Assembly: GCA_934408585.1 (NCBI GenBank)
Contig: CAKRVA010000001.1
Span: 310,001-374,000, forward strand
DNA length: 64,000 nucleotides
Reading direction: 5' to 3'
Source of the DNA: an uncultured Lachnospiraceae bacterium
GTDB lineage: Bacteria > Bacillota > Clostridia > Lachnospirales > Lachnospiraceae
Shown one piece after another: positions 23,530 to 33,562 of the stretch (position 1 is its first letter; every line of letters begins with the position of its first letter). The position numbers and the translations under genes are program-made. Under the pieces are notes generated by a model. It searched no databases. It saw only the letters and a list, made by a program, of their open reading frames with translations, and was not told where the DNA came from.

Positions 23530-24756
23530 TTAATTTTTTCTTCCACCAAGCAATTGTTTTACGGTTTTCTGCGGATTAAAAGTTTCAATATCATCCGGAA
23601 CATTCTGTCCATAAGTCACATAGGACAGCGGAAAACCGGTGTGGAGTTTTAGGTTCAACAGGTTTCCAAGCGTCGTTGTCTCATCCAGCTTTGTAAAAAT
23701 AAGCTTATAATCGGTCATCGCGGTATAAGTATCTGCAATACTGAGCAGATCACGGTATTTTGTCGTTGCACTCAGTACAAGAAATACCTCTTTTTCCGCC
23801 AATCCATCCACAGAATGGATAAAGCCGTTCATGACCTCTCTTTGTGCCTCATTCTGATGAGAATGACCTGCTGTATCAACCAGGATATAATCGTAATCTT
23901 TAAAATCCCGAAGGGACTGCTCTACCTCTTCGGTCGAGTAAATAATGCGGAACGGCACCTCCAGGATATTGGCATAAGTACGCAACTGCTCCGCTGCTGC
24001 AATACGGTAAGTATCTGCGGTCAGAAGTGCTACTTTTTTTCCACTTTCCACACTGAATTTGGAAGCAATTTTTGCAATTGTAGTCGTTTTACCAACCCCT
24101 GTCGGTCCGAGGAAAAATACCACCTTCGGTCCCTTCTGGGCAGGCGTTATTCCAATTGGCTTTCCAAATTTCAAAATCATTTTCTGATACGTATTTGCCA
24201 ATGCATAATCAAACGGCATATTGGGTTTGTTTATTTTCTCTATTTCATCAATAATCTGATTTGCATACTGCTCGTTTACTTCATTATCCAGCATGGTGTT
24301 ATAAAGCAGTTTCATGAACTTTTCCAATTCACTGTCTTTTTCTTCCGTCTGCTCCAATTTGCTTTCTTCCGGTTTTTGAAGCTGCTGTTCCAAAAGAATA
24401 TGCAGATTGTCCAGTTTTTCCTCAATCGCACTATTCTCTTTCTTTTTATTTTCGGACGGTTCTTCGCTTTCCTTAACTACTTCTTCTGTCTGTTTTAAGG
24501 ATGCTTCACTTACGGTCCTGATATTGGCAATTGCATCCGTAAGAGATTTTGTTTCCACCTTAGGCGTTACGGGAACCCGTTCCGTTTCCTCCTCTAATGC
24601 AACCGTCACTTCTGTCATCTGTGGCATTAAAAAGCTGAAAAGTCCTTTCTTTTTCACATTACGGACATTCATTATGACAATATTATTTCCCAGCTCTTTT
24701 TTTGCACTTTCAACTGCTTCTGCTTCTGTTTTCCCCTGAAACTTTTTAATAATCAT
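23530..24756 (-). CDS. flhF: Flagellar biosynthesis GTPase FlhF (SRP family)
   Basis: 408 residues. An N-terminal basic domain (MIIKKFQGKTEAEAV) is followed by an acidic, coiled middle (about 60-180) and the NG GTPase domain with P-loop GPTGVGKTT at about 217-225, DTAGHSHQN and TKLDETTTLG. It places flagella at the membrane together with FlhG. The start overlaps the flhA stop by 4 nt. Confidence 0.95.
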   Translation of the reverse strand: MIIKKFQGKTEAEAVESAKKELGNNIVIMNVRNVKKKGLFSFLMPQMTEVTVALEEETERVPVTPKVETKSLTDAIANIRTVSEASLKQTEEVVKESEEPSENKKKENSAIEEKLDNLHILLEQQLQKPEESKLEQTEEKDSELEKFMKLLYNTMLDNEVNEQYANQIIDEIEKINKPNMPFDYALANTYQKMILKFGKPIGITPAQKGPKVVFFLGPTGVGKTTTIAKIASKFSVESGKKVALLTADTYRIAAAEQLRTYANILEVPFRIIYSTEEVEQSLRDFKDYDYILVDTAGHSHQNEAQREVMNGFIHSVDGLAEKEVFLVLSATTKYRDLLSIADTYTAMTDYKLIFTKLDETTTLGNLLNLKLHTGFPLSYVTYGQNVPDDIETFNPQKTVKQLLGGRKN

Positions 24757-26792
24757 GCTGTCACCATTCCTACTGACTGTAACTCAATATTACTTTCTAT
24801 CTCATTGTATGATATAACGATTAAATCCTTAAAATAATCTTCCGTCAAACGTTTAAAATAAATTCGCACAATTGGAGAGGTTATAATAATTGGATTCTTT
24901 CCAAGGTTCTCCAGCTTGGCAATTTCTGTTTCCACCGATTTCATAATTGCTTTTGTCTTTTCCGGGTCAAGTGTCAGATAAGCTCCCGTTTCGGTCTGCT
25001 TCACACTCGCCATAATCTCCTGTTCCAGTTTCGGGTCGAGTGTTACTACACTTGTCGTTTCATTTGCCGGGAAAAACTTTCCGGAAATGGCACGCTTCAG
25101 ACTTTGACGCACATACTCGGTCAGAATATCTGTATCACGTGTTGTTGCTGCATAATCTGCCAGCGTTTCGAATATGGTAAGAAGGTCTCGAATGGAAATT
25201 CCTTCTTTTAATAAATTCTGCAATACCTTCTGAACTTCTCCAAGTCCAAGCAGCTTTGGTACAAGTTCGTCCACCAGCGATGGGTTTGTTTCTTTCAGGT
25301 TGTTTACCAGGTTCTGAACATCCTGTCTTGTCAGCAGCTCTGAAATGTGCTGCCTGATAATTTCCGTCAAATGTGTTGCAATAATTGAAGGCGGGTCAAC
25401 TACCGTATAGCCAAGACTCTCTGCACGTTCCCGCTGCCCTTCCGTAATCCAGATAGCCGGCAGATGGAACGATGGTTCAAATGTCGGGATACCGGTAATT
25501 TCTTCCTCCACATAACCCGGATTCATTGCCATATAGTGGTCAAAAAGGATTTCTCCTTCGCTGACCTGAATTCCTTTTATTTTAATAATATACTGATTCG
25601 GATTCAGCTGAATATTATCACGCAGACGGATAATCGGCACGACCGTACCAAGTTCCAATGCAATCTGCCGTCGAATCATAACGACACGGTCAAGCAAATC
25701 GCCACCCTGGTTTACATCTGCAAGCGGGATGATTCCATATCCAAATTCCAGTTCGATAGGGTCCACCTGCAGCAGACTGTTGACGTTTTCCGGTTGTCGT
25801 ATTTCCTCTGCTGCGACTTCTTCCGCATCAACTTCATTTTCAATCTTTGCCGTTTCAATCGTTCCTGCAATCACTCTTCCTGCAACGATAAACACCAGAC
25901 CAAGTGCAAGGAAGATTACGGATGGCAATGGTGTTACAATTCCAAGACCTGCAATAATCGCACCTACCAGATACAATGACCTCGGAACTCCGAACAACTG
26001 ACTGACAAGAACTGTACCAAAATCTGCATCCTTGGAACCCTTTGTTACAAGAATACCGGTTGCAAGAGACGTCAGCAGTGAAGGAATCTGGCTCACCAGA
26101 CCATCACCGATTGTCAGTATTACATATTTATTTAAAGCAGCCGTGATATCCATATTCTGTCTCAGAACACCCATGGCGATACCGCCGACTACGTTTACGA
26201 CTGTAATAATCAGACCTGCCGTTGCATCTCCTTTTACGTACTTTACCGCACCATCCATGGAGCCGAAGAAGCTTGCTTCTTCCTGAATCTTATCTCTACG
26301 GCGTTTTGCTTCTGCATCATTAATTGCACCGGTATTCAGATCCGCATCGATTGCCATCTGCTTGCCTGGCATAGCATCCAAGGTAAAACGTGCCGTTACT
26401 TCTGCAACTCTTTCAGAACCTTTGTTGATTACCATAAACTGAACGATAATCAAAATAATAAAAACGATTGCTCCTACAATCAAATCTCCGCCACCTACAA
26501 AGCTTCCGAATGTTGCAACTACCTGTCCCGGATCACCGGTCGTCAGAATCAGTCTGGTAGAAGAAACATTCAGTGCGATACGGAAAATCGTCGTAAATAA
26601 GAGCATGGTAGGGAAAAAAGACATGTCCAGAACTTCTTTTGAAAACATTGTGCCAAACATGATGGTAAATGCAACCGCCATGTTACATGCAAGCAACACG
26701 TCGAGAAGCCAGCTGGGAATCGGCACGATTAACATTATAAACGCTGCAAGAATATATGCTGCAACGCCAATATCCGCTTTTTTCATGCCCAT
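24753..26792 (-). CDS. flhA: Flagellar type III export gate protein FlhA
   Basis: 679 residues. The first 320 form about eight membrane helices with the conserved cytoplasmic FHIPEP loop region (RFTLDAMPGKQMAIDADLN). The C-terminal half is the cytoplasmic export-substrate docking domain. FlhA is the main proton-driven gate of the flagellar export apparatus with FlhB and FliPQR. Confidence 0.97.
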   Translation of the reverse strand: MGMKKADIGVAAYILAAFIMLIVPIPSWLLDVLLACNMAVAFTIMFGTMFSKEVLDMSFFPTMLLFTTIFRIALNVSSTRLILTTGDPGQVVATFGSFVGGGDLIVGAIVFIILIIVQFMVINKGSERVAEVTARFTLDAMPGKQMAIDADLNTGAINDAEAKRRRDKIQEEASFFGSMDGAVKYVKGDATAGLIITVVNVVGGIAMGVLRQNMDITAALNKYVILTIGDGLVSQIPSLLTSLATGILVTKGSKDADFGTVLVSQLFGVPRSLYLVGAIIAGLGIVTPLPSVIFLALGLVFIVAGRVIAGTIETAKIENEVDAEEVAAEEIRQPENVNSLLQVDPIELEFGYGIIPLADVNQGGDLLDRVVMIRRQIALELGTVVPIIRLRDNIQLNPNQYIIKIKGIQVSEGEILFDHYMAMNPGYVEEEITGIPTFEPSFHLPAIWITEGQRERAESLGYTVVDPPSIIATHLTEIIRQHISELLTRQDVQNLVNNLKETNPSLVDELVPKLLGLGEVQKVLQNLLKEGISIRDLLTIFETLADYAATTRDTDILTEYVRQSLKRAISGKFFPANETTSVVTLDPKLEQEIMASVKQTETGAYLTLDPEKTKAIMKSVETEIAKLENLGKNPIIITSPIVRIYFKRLTEDYFKDLIVISYNEIESNIELQSVGMVTA

Positions 26793-26807
26793 TCTCCTTC
26801 CGTAATT

Positions 26808-27920
26808 TTATACTTTTCCCTTAAGGTGATATACAAATGCAAGTACCTCAGCCACTGCCTGGTACAGTTCCGGCGGAACTAATCCGCCTATGTCAACATT
26901 GGCATACAGCATTCTCGCCAACGGTTTATTTTCCACAATCTCAATCTCATTATCTCTGGCAATCTCTTTAATCTTCTGTGCCAGATAATCCTCTCCCTTT
27001 GCAATAACATAAGGAGCATCATATTTATCCGGGTCATACTTTACCGCAACCGCATAATGCGTCGGGTTTGTAATAACGACATCCGCACTCGGCAGCTCCT
27101 GCATCATTCTCCGCATGGAAGCCTCACGCATTCTCTGCTTCTGTTTTCCTTTTACCTGCGGATCTCCTTCCTGGTTTTTATATTCATCTTTTACTTCCTG
27201 CTTGGTCATTTTCATATCATCTTTAAATTTATATTTCTGATATGCAAAATCAGCAAATGCAATAATCATATAAACCGCGGCAATCCGGATACCGACTTCA
27301 TAAACAATTTCTCCCACAAGTCCAATCGCCTGTTGCAGAGAAATATCATATAACAGAAACAACTGGGAAGCCCGCCCTTTCAACTGGCTGTAAACCACCC
27401 ATCCGATAATCAATAATTTTGCAAGTGACTTTATTAACTCCACAATGGAGTTTTTGGAAAAAATTCTTCCAAATCCTTTTACCGGATTCAGTTTGCTGAA
27501 CTTCGGTTTCAGAGGCTTTCCTGTCGGCTTCCATTTTACCTGTACCACATCGCATACAAATGCAATAATCACAGCAATCAGCAGTACCGGTGCAAGCATC
27601 AGCAGTGTTCGCAGCATCATGGTTCTCAGCATTACCATAATGGTTGCAACCGGAATCTTCCCATCAAACATCTGAATTGCATCCGGAATCTGACTATAGA
27701 TTCCTCCGAAAAAATCGATAAAACTGTTTCCAAGTATTCCGGCATAAAACTTTAAAATCAAAAACAATGCAAGTATTCCAAAAGCGTTTGCGATTTCTTT
27801 ACTTTTGGCAACCTGACCTTCTTTACGTGCATCTTCGAGTTTTTTGGAGGTAGGCTCTTCTGTTTTTTCTCCGCCAGGTCCATCCTTGGCAAAAAACTGT
27901 AATTGATATTCCAATACCAA
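26808..27920 (-). CDS. flhB: Flagellar export switch protein FlhB
   Basis: 370 residues with four membrane helices and a cytoplasmic C-terminal domain. The autocleavage motif NPTHYAVA is intact (about residue 286), so substrate-specificity switching from rod/hook to filament should work together with FliK. There is an Ala/Lys-rich linker before the motif. It lies 15 bp downstream of flhA's neighbour fliR, within the export gene block. Confidence 0.96.
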   Translation of the reverse strand: MVLEYQLQFFAKDGPGGEKTEEPTSKKLEDARKEGQVAKSKEIANAFGILALFLILKFYAGILGNSFIDFFGGIYSQIPDAIQMFDGKIPVATIMVMLRTMMLRTLLMLAPVLLIAVIIAFVCDVVQVKWKPTGKPLKPKFSKLNPVKGFGRIFSKNSIVELIKSLAKLLIIGWVVYSQLKGRASQLFLLYDISLQQAIGLVGEIVYEVGIRIAAVYMIIAFADFAYQKYKFKDDMKMTKQEVKDEYKNQEGDPQVKGKQKQRMREASMRRMMQELPSADVVITNPTHYAVAVKYDPDKYDAPYVIAKGEDYLAQKIKEIARDNEIEIVENKPLARMLYANVDIGGLVPPELYQAVAEVLAFVYHLKGKV

Positions 27921-27933
27921 TGTCTGCTCCTCC

Positions 27934-28713
27934 TTAACTCATTGCCTCGACAAAATTTACAACAACGGTTTTCATCTGGTTAAAAATAAATCCTGCTGCA
28001 TCCGGAAGCATGGACATGGACAAAAATAGTACGCATATTCCCACCAGAACTTTCAGCTGCAATCCTACTGCAAACATGTTTAACTGTGGTGAAACCTTTG
28101 CAAGCACACCGAGGATAGCATTTAAAATAACCATAACGCAGAAAACAGGCAGACAAATCCGGAAACCAATAATAATATAGTCTGACATAAACTGCAGAAA
28201 AGAATCCATCAGTTTCGTAAATTTAAACTCTGCTCCATTTACCGGAATCAGTGTATAAGTTTCTGCGAATGCAGAAAGCAGATACCGGTACATACCGGAA
28301 ATAATCAGCATCAGCATAATCATATAATTATAAATCACACCGGAAATTGTAGTCTGCTGCTGTGTGGTCGGGTCAAACATACTTGCCATGGATAAACCCA
28401 TTTCCATATCTGCAATCTGACCGGCAAACGCCGTGATTGATGTACAAAAATTTGCACCAAATCCAATCAGAAGTCCGGTAACGATTTCTTTCATTACCAG
28501 TATCGTGTATCCAAGCAATCCGTCATAAACAATCTCTGTATCCGGAAGAATATGATAAAGCAGTACGGAAAAGAAAAAGCTTAACGCAACACGGACATTT
28601 CTCGGAGTGTTTCTCATGCTGAAAAAGGGTGCTATAAAAATAAAGCTTGCAACCCTCACAAAAATCAGGAGAAAATATTCTAAATCATGATATGTGAAGC
28701 TATAATTAATCAT
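27934..28713 (-). CDS. fliR: Flagellar export gate protein FliR
   Basis: 259 residues, polytopic membrane protein with RVASFIFIAPFF near the start and DMEMGLSMASMFDP in the middle, typical of FliR. Part of the FliPQR export pore. Spacing to fliQ is 4 bp. Confidence 0.95.
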   Translation of the reverse strand: MINYSFTYHDLEYFLLIFVRVASFIFIAPFFSMRNTPRNVRVALSFFFSVLLYHILPDTEIVYDGLLGYTILVMKEIVTGLLIGFGANFCTSITAFAGQIADMEMGLSMASMFDPTTQQQTTISGVIYNYMIMLMLIISGMYRYLLSAFAETYTLIPVNGAEFKFTKLMDSFLQFMSDYIIIGFRICLPVFCVMVILNAILGVLAKVSPQLNMFAVGLQLKVLVGICVLFLSMSMLPDAAGFIFNQMKTVVVNFVEAMS

Positions 28714-28717
28714 TTTC

Positions 28718-28987
28718 TCACCTTATATAGAGCAAAAAATTCGACCATAAATCAATCATAAACTGTACCATCTCATTAAGCATCCAATGTCCCAGCAGAA
28801 TCAATGTCAGAAACACTGCAAGAATTTTTGGTACAAACGTCAGCGTCTGCTCCTGAATGGAGGTAACTGTCTGAAAAATACTGATAATAAGTCCAATAAC
28901 CAGAGAAACCAGCAACACCGGTGCCGCAACTTTAATAATCAGGTACAACGCCGAACTGGATACCGCTGTAACTTCATCAATTGACAA
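28718..28987 (-). CDS. fliQ: Flagellar export gate protein FliQ
   Basis: 89 residues, two membrane helices, with LVISIFQTVTSIQEQTL-type central loop conserved in FliQ. Part of the FliPQR pore complex. Confidence 0.95.
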   Translation of the reverse strand: MSIDEVTAVSSSALYLIIKVAAPVLLVSLVIGLIISIFQTVTSIQEQTLTFVPKILAVFLTLILLGHWMLNEMVQFMIDLWSNFLLYIR

Positions 28988-29022
28988 TTAAATTCCTCCC
29001 TTCCCAAAATGCGTTTATTGAT

Positions 29023-29880
29023 TTAGTAAAAAGTCTTTACAAGATTTCCAATAATCAATGCCCAGCCATCTGCCAGAATAAACAACAAAATTTTAAACGG
29101 CATGGAAATAGTCGTTGGCGGAAGCATCATCATACCCATTCCCATAAGGGTAGACGCTACAACCATATCAATTACAATAAACGGAATATAAATATAAAAT
29201 CCGATAATAAACGCTGTTCGCAATTCACTGATGATAAAACTCGGAATCAGAATTTCTGTTGGAATAGAATCAAGAGTTCCGTCCCATGTTTCACCACTAA
29301 TATCAAAAAACAAATTCACATCCGATTTTTGTGTCTGACGCATCATGAACTGACGAAGCGGTTCCATGCCCTGCTCCAGAAACTCTTCCTGAGTAATCTG
29401 TCCCTGTTCAAACGGAACGAGTGACTCCGTATAAATCTGGGTAAGAGTCGGCCTCATAATAAAAAATGTCAGAAACAAAGCTAACCCAATCAACACCTGA
29501 TTTGGAGGCGCTGTTTGGGTATTCAATGCCGCCCTTGTAAAATGAAGCACAATAATAATTCTGGTAAAGGACGTCAACATAATTAACAGCGTTGGTGCCA
29601 GTGCAATCAAAGTCAGCGTAATCAGAATCCGCAACGTACCATTAATCTGTCCGTTCCCATTATTTTGTGTAATCGTAAAGGTATTGGCAATATTCAGTTC
29701 GGATAAATCATCTCCATCCTTGGCGGAACCCGGTTCCGACAAGGTAGTGCTATCCTCCAGTTCCCCGGTAAGTCCACCGCCTGTTGCTGCTGCATGAGCC
29801 GGAAAATCTGGAATAATACACAATATGCCCACCGTCATCAGTAGGCATATTGTCATCATTATCTTTTTCATATAGTGCAT
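29023..29880 (-). CDS. fliP: Flagellar export gate protein FliP
   Basis: 285 residues. A cleavable-looking signal peptide (KKIMMTICLLMTVGILC, Ala-rich site near residue 33) precedes the FliP core of four membrane helices, with TSFTRIIIVLHFTRAALNTQ and DMVVASTLMGMGMMMLPP. An extra hydrophilic segment of about 35 residues follows the signal, as in many Clostridia. The start may also be the ATG three codons further in (29871). Confidence 0.95.
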   Translation of the reverse strand: MHYMKKIMMTICLLMTVGILCIIPDFPAHAAATGGGLTGELEDSTTLSEPGSAKDGDDLSELNIANTFTITQNNGNGQINGTLRILITLTLIALAPTLLIMLTSFTRIIIVLHFTRAALNTQTAPPNQVLIGLALFLTFFIMRPTLTQIYTESLVPFEQGQITQEEFLEQGMEPLRQFMMRQTQKSDVNLFFDISGETWDGTLDSIPTEILIPSFIISELRTAFIIGFYIYIPFIVIDMVVASTLMGMGMMMLPPTTISMPFKILLFILADGWALIIGNLVKTFY

Positions 29881-29882
29881 CG

Positions 29883-30251
29883 TTATTCTTTCTCTTTTTC
29901 CTTCAATTTTTTTGCCTGTGTGAAAATTTTGGCAAAATCCATCATACCGGTATTGGTTTCCGCTGCCAGAACCAATTCCTCTTCGGTCAGCTCTGTCAAC
30001 ATATGAACCTCATCCTTTCCGATTGCAATCAGCAAATAATGCTTTCCGGCTTTTACAATCTGTAAATACTTATTGGATGAAATTCTTGCTGTTTCGATTA
30101 CTTCGATGTTCTTTCCGTTTGTTTTATTTTTCTGATAATTTGCAATAAAACGGGTCGTAAAGTACGTAATAAACAGCACAAATACAAAAAGCACCAATAC
30201 GGTTAAAAATTGAAGATAACTGTCTGTTCTTGAAGATATCGCAAGAAGCAT
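29883..30251 (-). CDS. fliO: Flagellar export protein FliO (FliZ)
   Basis: 122 residues. One membrane segment (about 12-34) is followed by a small beta-rich cytoplasmic domain (ISSNKYLQIVKAGKHYLLIAIGKDEVHML), the FliO pattern. It helps FliP assemble. One base separates the cheY stop from the fliO start. Confidence 0.88.
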   Translation of the reverse strand: MLLAISSRTDSYLQFLTVLVLFVFVLFITYFTTRFIANYQKNKTNGKNIEVIETARISSNKYLQIVKAGKHYLLIAIGKDEVHMLTELTEEELVLAAETNTGMMDFAKIFTQAKKLKEKEKE

Positions 30252-30252
30252 C

Positions 30253-30615
30253 TTATCCCACTACTTTCTTAACAGCTTCCAATACACGGTCTGCCTGGAA
30301 AGGTTTTACAATAAAGTCCTTCGCACCGGCCTGAATGGATTCAATAACCATTGCCTGTTGTCCCATTGCAGAACACATAATTACAAGTGCGTTCGGGTCA
30401 GCTCCTTTGATTTTCTTCAAAGCACCGATTCCATCCAGTTCAGGCATCGTGATATCCATCAACACCAGGTCCGGCTTCAGTTCATTATACTTTTCAAATG
30501 CTTTCACACCATTCTCAGCCTCACCAACAACGTTGTATCCGTTCTTGCTAAGGATGTCCTTAATCATCATTCTCATAAATGCTGCATCATCAACTATTAA
30601 AATATTCTTCGCCAT
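30253..30615 (-). CDS. cheY: Chemotaxis response regulator CheY
   Basis: 120 residues, single receiver domain. Acidic pocket Asp9/Asp10, phosphorylated Asp54 (LMDITMP), Ser82 and Lys104 are all present. CheY-P binds FliM and FliY at the motor switch. Placed between fliY and fliO as in B. subtilis. Confidence 0.96.
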   Translation of the reverse strand: MAKNILIVDDAAFMRMMIKDILSKNGYNVVGEAENGVKAFEKYNELKPDLVLMDITMPELDGIGALKKIKGADPNALVIMCSAMGQQAMVIESIQAGAKDFIVKPFQADRVLEAVKKVVG

Positions 30616-30633
30616 ACTCTTTTCTCCTATTTC

Positions 30634-31992
30634 CTAGTTAATTATTTCGGTTACACGAATACCAAAACTTTCTTCAATTACTACGACCTCGCCCTTTGCT
30701 ACAAATTTACCATTTACCAGTACATCTATTGGTTCACCGGCAATCTTATCAAGTTCGATAATTGTTCCCGGTGCGAAGTCCAAGATTTCTGCAATCGACT
30801 TTTTGGTTCTTCCAAGTTCTACCGTAACCTCTAATGGAACATCCTTAATCAGACCAATGTTTTCCTGGCCCGGTATTCCACCTGCATTATTACTGAAGCT
30901 TTGGAACTGTGCCGGCTGAATGTTCATTGGAGCTGCTCCCATATTCATCTGGGGCATTCCCATTCCCATCTGAGGCATTCCCATTCCCATCTGGGGCATT
31001 CCCATATTCATCTGAGACATCCCCATATTCATCTGGGGCATTCCCATTCCCATCTGGGACGCTCCCATACCGGACATATCCATCTGGGGTGCTCCCATGG
31101 AAGGCATTCCCATCTGACCGGCATTTCCCTGACCCATATCATAAGCGGGTGTCGGTGCCTCCTGTGTTGGTGGAATAAACGGCTGCGGTTCCGGTGCTGG
31201 AGCCGGTGCCGGTTCTGGTTCCTCCGGTGCACTGGAAGCAACAAATGTATCATACAGACTCCTTGCAAATTCAATTGGATATAGCTGCATGATTGTACTG
31301 TCTACCAATTCATCAATCTGCATCCGGAAAGATATTTTAACAAATGTTCCTCCTAAGAAGCTTGCAATGTCAACACCTGAGGTGAATTCATCCAAATCAA
31401 TAAGGCTTGCTTCCGGGGGACTGATATCAATTGTCGTTCCAAGCATTGTGGAAAGTGATGTTGCTGCGGAACCCATCATCTGGTTCATCGCTTCGGAAAT
31501 CGCACTTAAATGCAGTTCTCCCAACTCTCCGTCTGTATTTGTTCCATCCCCGCCCATCATCAGGTCTGTAATTACTTTTACATCATGCTCTTTCAGTACC
31601 ATGATGTTTGAGCCATCAAGTCCTGTTGTATATCGAATCTGAATAAATACGCATGGTTTCTGATAATCTTCAACCACGGTCTGCCAATTCGACATAGTAA
31701 CTACGGGTGTTGTAATATTTACTTTTCGATTTACCAGGGAATACAATGTTGTTGCAGAGGAGCCCATGCTGATGTTTGCAATTTCTCCAACTGCATCCCT
31801 TTCAACTTCTGTCAAAAGGTCTTCCTGTATTTCTGATGACTGAGGTGCTGATACCGGTTGCGTATCCGGTACTGCCTCTACGGCAGGTGCATCTGTTGGT
31901 GGCGTATCTGCCGGTGCCGAATCTGCTCCACCGGACAAATCCATGCCGCTGAGTAGTGCATTTATTTCATCTTGTGATAACATTCCGTCCAT
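30634..31992 (-). CDS. fliY: Motor switch protein and CheY-P phosphatase FliY (FliN-like C-terminus)
   Basis: 452 residues. The N-terminal CheY-P binding peptide (LSQDEINALLSGM) is followed by a Pro/Ala linker and a CheC-like domain with two phosphatase motifs (AVGEIANISMGSSA at about 67-80 and SAISEAMNQMMG at about 163-174). A Pro/Met/Gly linker (about 257-355) precedes a FliN/SpoA domain (about 380-452). FliY dephosphorylates CheY-P at the motor and forms part of the C-ring. The linker contains a Met-Gly heptad repeat (residues 313-351) not typical of the family. The start lies 3 bp after the fliM stop. Confidence 0.95.
   Translation of the reverse strand: MDGMLSQDEINALLSGMDLSGGADSAPADTPPTDAPAVEAVPDTQPVSAPQSSEIQEDLLTEVERDAVGEIANISMGSSATTLYSLVNRKVNITTPVVTMSNWQTVVEDYQKPCVFIQIRYTTGLDGSNIMVLKEHDVKVITDLMMGGDGTNTDGELGELHLSAISEAMNQMMGSAATSLSTMLGTTIDISPPEASLIDLDEFTSGVDIASFLGGTFVKISFRMQIDELVDSTIMQLYPIEFARSLYDTFVASSAPEEPEPAPAPAPEPQPFIPPTQEAPTPAYDMGQGNAGQMGMPSMGAPQMDMSGMGASQMGMGMPQMNMGMSQMNMGMPQMGMGMPQMGMGMPQMNMGAAPMNIQPAQFQSFSNNAGGIPGQENIGLIKDVPLEVTVELGRTKKSIAEILDFAPGTIIELDKIAGEPIDVLVNGKFVAKGEVVVIEESFGIRVTEIIN
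30940..31056 (-). repeat. 21-bp tandem repeats coding a Met/Gly heptad linker in FliY
   Basis: About six in-frame units of QMGMGMP or QMNMGMP/S (FliY residues 313-351). The nucleotide copies are close to identical, which favours gain or loss of units between strains. Confidence 0.85.
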
Positions 31993-31995
31993 GCC

Positions 31996-32976
31996 TTACT
32001 CCCCCTCTCTAATTACTGATGTAACCCGGACCGCATATTTGTCCTTGTTCGAACCCGGCAATGCGGTAAACTTACGTATATTTCCCACATAAACCTCCAA
32101 ATCCGAATTTACATTTTTATCTAAGCGAATGATGTCACCGCACTGCAGATTCAGGAAGTCATTGACCGATACCTGACTTTTGCCGAGAATTGCTTTTACA
32201 GGAACATCAATTCGTTTAATAAGCGCTTCAATATGTTCTTCATAATCTATGCTATCATCTTTTTGCATAGTTGAGAACCAATACTTTGTATTCAGTTTGT
32301 CCATAACCTCTTCCAATGTAAAATATGGAAGACAGATATTCATAAACCCTTCTACATCACCAATGCGTACATTCATGGTAACAATGGCTATCATATCGCT
32401 TGGTGCAATTACCTGTGCAAACTGTACGTTCGTCTCGATACGATCCAGAATCGGTGCAATATCAATTACGTTTTTCCACGGTTCACGCATCAGCTGCATA
32501 CAGATAATCATAAGCTTCTGTATAATGGTCATTTCGATTTCCGAAAACTCACGGCTTTTATCAAGAGGAACCCCCTGTCCGCCAAGCATTCGGTCTATCA
32601 TCGCAAATCCGAGATTCGGTGCTAACTCTATAATAACATTTCCTGACAAAGGTTTAAAGTCTACAATTCCCAAAATAACCGGATTGGAAAGTGCATTACT
32701 GAATTCTGAGAACGTAACCGTTTCAGAACTGGCAACCGTTGCCTGCACATTCTTACGCAAGTAAACCGGCAGGTTTGTTGAAAAAAGACGACCGTAATGT
32801 TCATATATAATTTCCAAAGTTCTCAGATGCTCCTTGGAAAATTTCGCCGGCCGTTTAAAATCATAATCCTTAACCTGCTTATCTCCGTTATCCTGCATCT
32901 GTTCCATATCTAATTCGCCGGTGCTTAATGCCGCCAGCAAATTATCTATCTCACTTTGAGATAATACCTCACCCAC
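31996..32976 (-). CDS. fliM: Flagellar motor switch protein FliM
   Basis: 326 residues, standard length. The N-terminal CheY-P binding peptide LSQSEIDNLLAAL, the CheC-like middle domain (LNPVILGIVDFKPL-like region) and the C-terminal SpoA domain are all visible. The start is GTG at 32976 with GGAGGTGAG upstream. Confidence 0.95.
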   Translation of the reverse strand: MGEVLSQSEIDNLLAALSTGELDMEQMQDNGDKQVKDYDFKRPAKFSKEHLRTLEIIYEHYGRLFSTNLPVYLRKNVQATVASSETVTFSEFSNALSNPVILGIVDFKPLSGNVIIELAPNLGFAMIDRMLGGQGVPLDKSREFSEIEMTIIQKLMIICMQLMREPWKNVIDIAPILDRIETNVQFAQVIAPSDMIAIVTMNVRIGDVEGFMNICLPYFTLEEVMDKLNTKYWFSTMQKDDSIDYEEHIEALIKRIDVPVKAILGKSQVSVNDFLNLQCGDIIRLDKNVNSDLEVYVGNIRKFTALPGSNKDKYAVRVTSVIREGE

Positions 32977-33017
32977 CAGTTCTCACCTCCTTCATATGGT
33001 ATCGTGGATAACGATAC

Positions 33018-33548
33018 TTATTGATAGAGAGGATTGCTCAGTGTTACATCAAAAATGAAATCCGAGCCATATAACGTCTGGATACGGCTTAAGATTGCAT
33101 CAGCAATCACCCTTGAATTTGCGGATGCCTCTTCCAGGGTATATTCCCCAAAGACTTCGGTAATTTCACCCTTAATCAGGTCTTCCTTATTTGCAATATC
33201 TGCGCCGTATGTCTTATAATCTTTGTTTTTAATATTCATGGAAAGTACCACAGATGTCATTACATAATGTGCCGTACTCTTTCCATCTTCTTCATTTACC
33301 GTAGGCTTTAATTGTATCGTCATATCAGCAATTGTGTAAGTGGCAATATCTGCCATGGAAACGGTTTCTTCACTCGCTGCTGCTTCATCACCCGTACTCA
33401 GATCCAGGCTGATTGCCGAAGCAACATCACCAACAAGTGCTGCCGTTTTCCGATTTGTATTAACCACGCTGAACATCATTACAGAGGTTAAAACAATATT
33501 TACAATCAGCAGTGCCAAAATCACAATGGAGATTAAATTCTTTTTCAT
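33018..33548 (-). CDS. fliL: Flagellar basal body-associated protein FliL
   Basis: 176 residues with one N-terminal membrane helix (about 5-28) and an extracytoplasmic stomatin-like FliL domain (LVLSMNIKN-type core). It supports stator function around the motor. Lies between motB and fliM. Confidence 0.9.
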   Translation of the reverse strand: MKKNLISIVILALLIVNIVLTSVMMFSVVNTNRKTAALVGDVASAISLDLSTGDEAAASEETVSMADIATYTIADMTIQLKPTVNEEDGKSTAHYVMTSVVLSMNIKNKDYKTYGADIANKEDLIKGEITEVFGEYTLEEASANSRVIADAILSRIQTLYGSDFIFDVTLSNPLYQ

Positions 33549-33562
33549 AGTTCATGCCTTTC

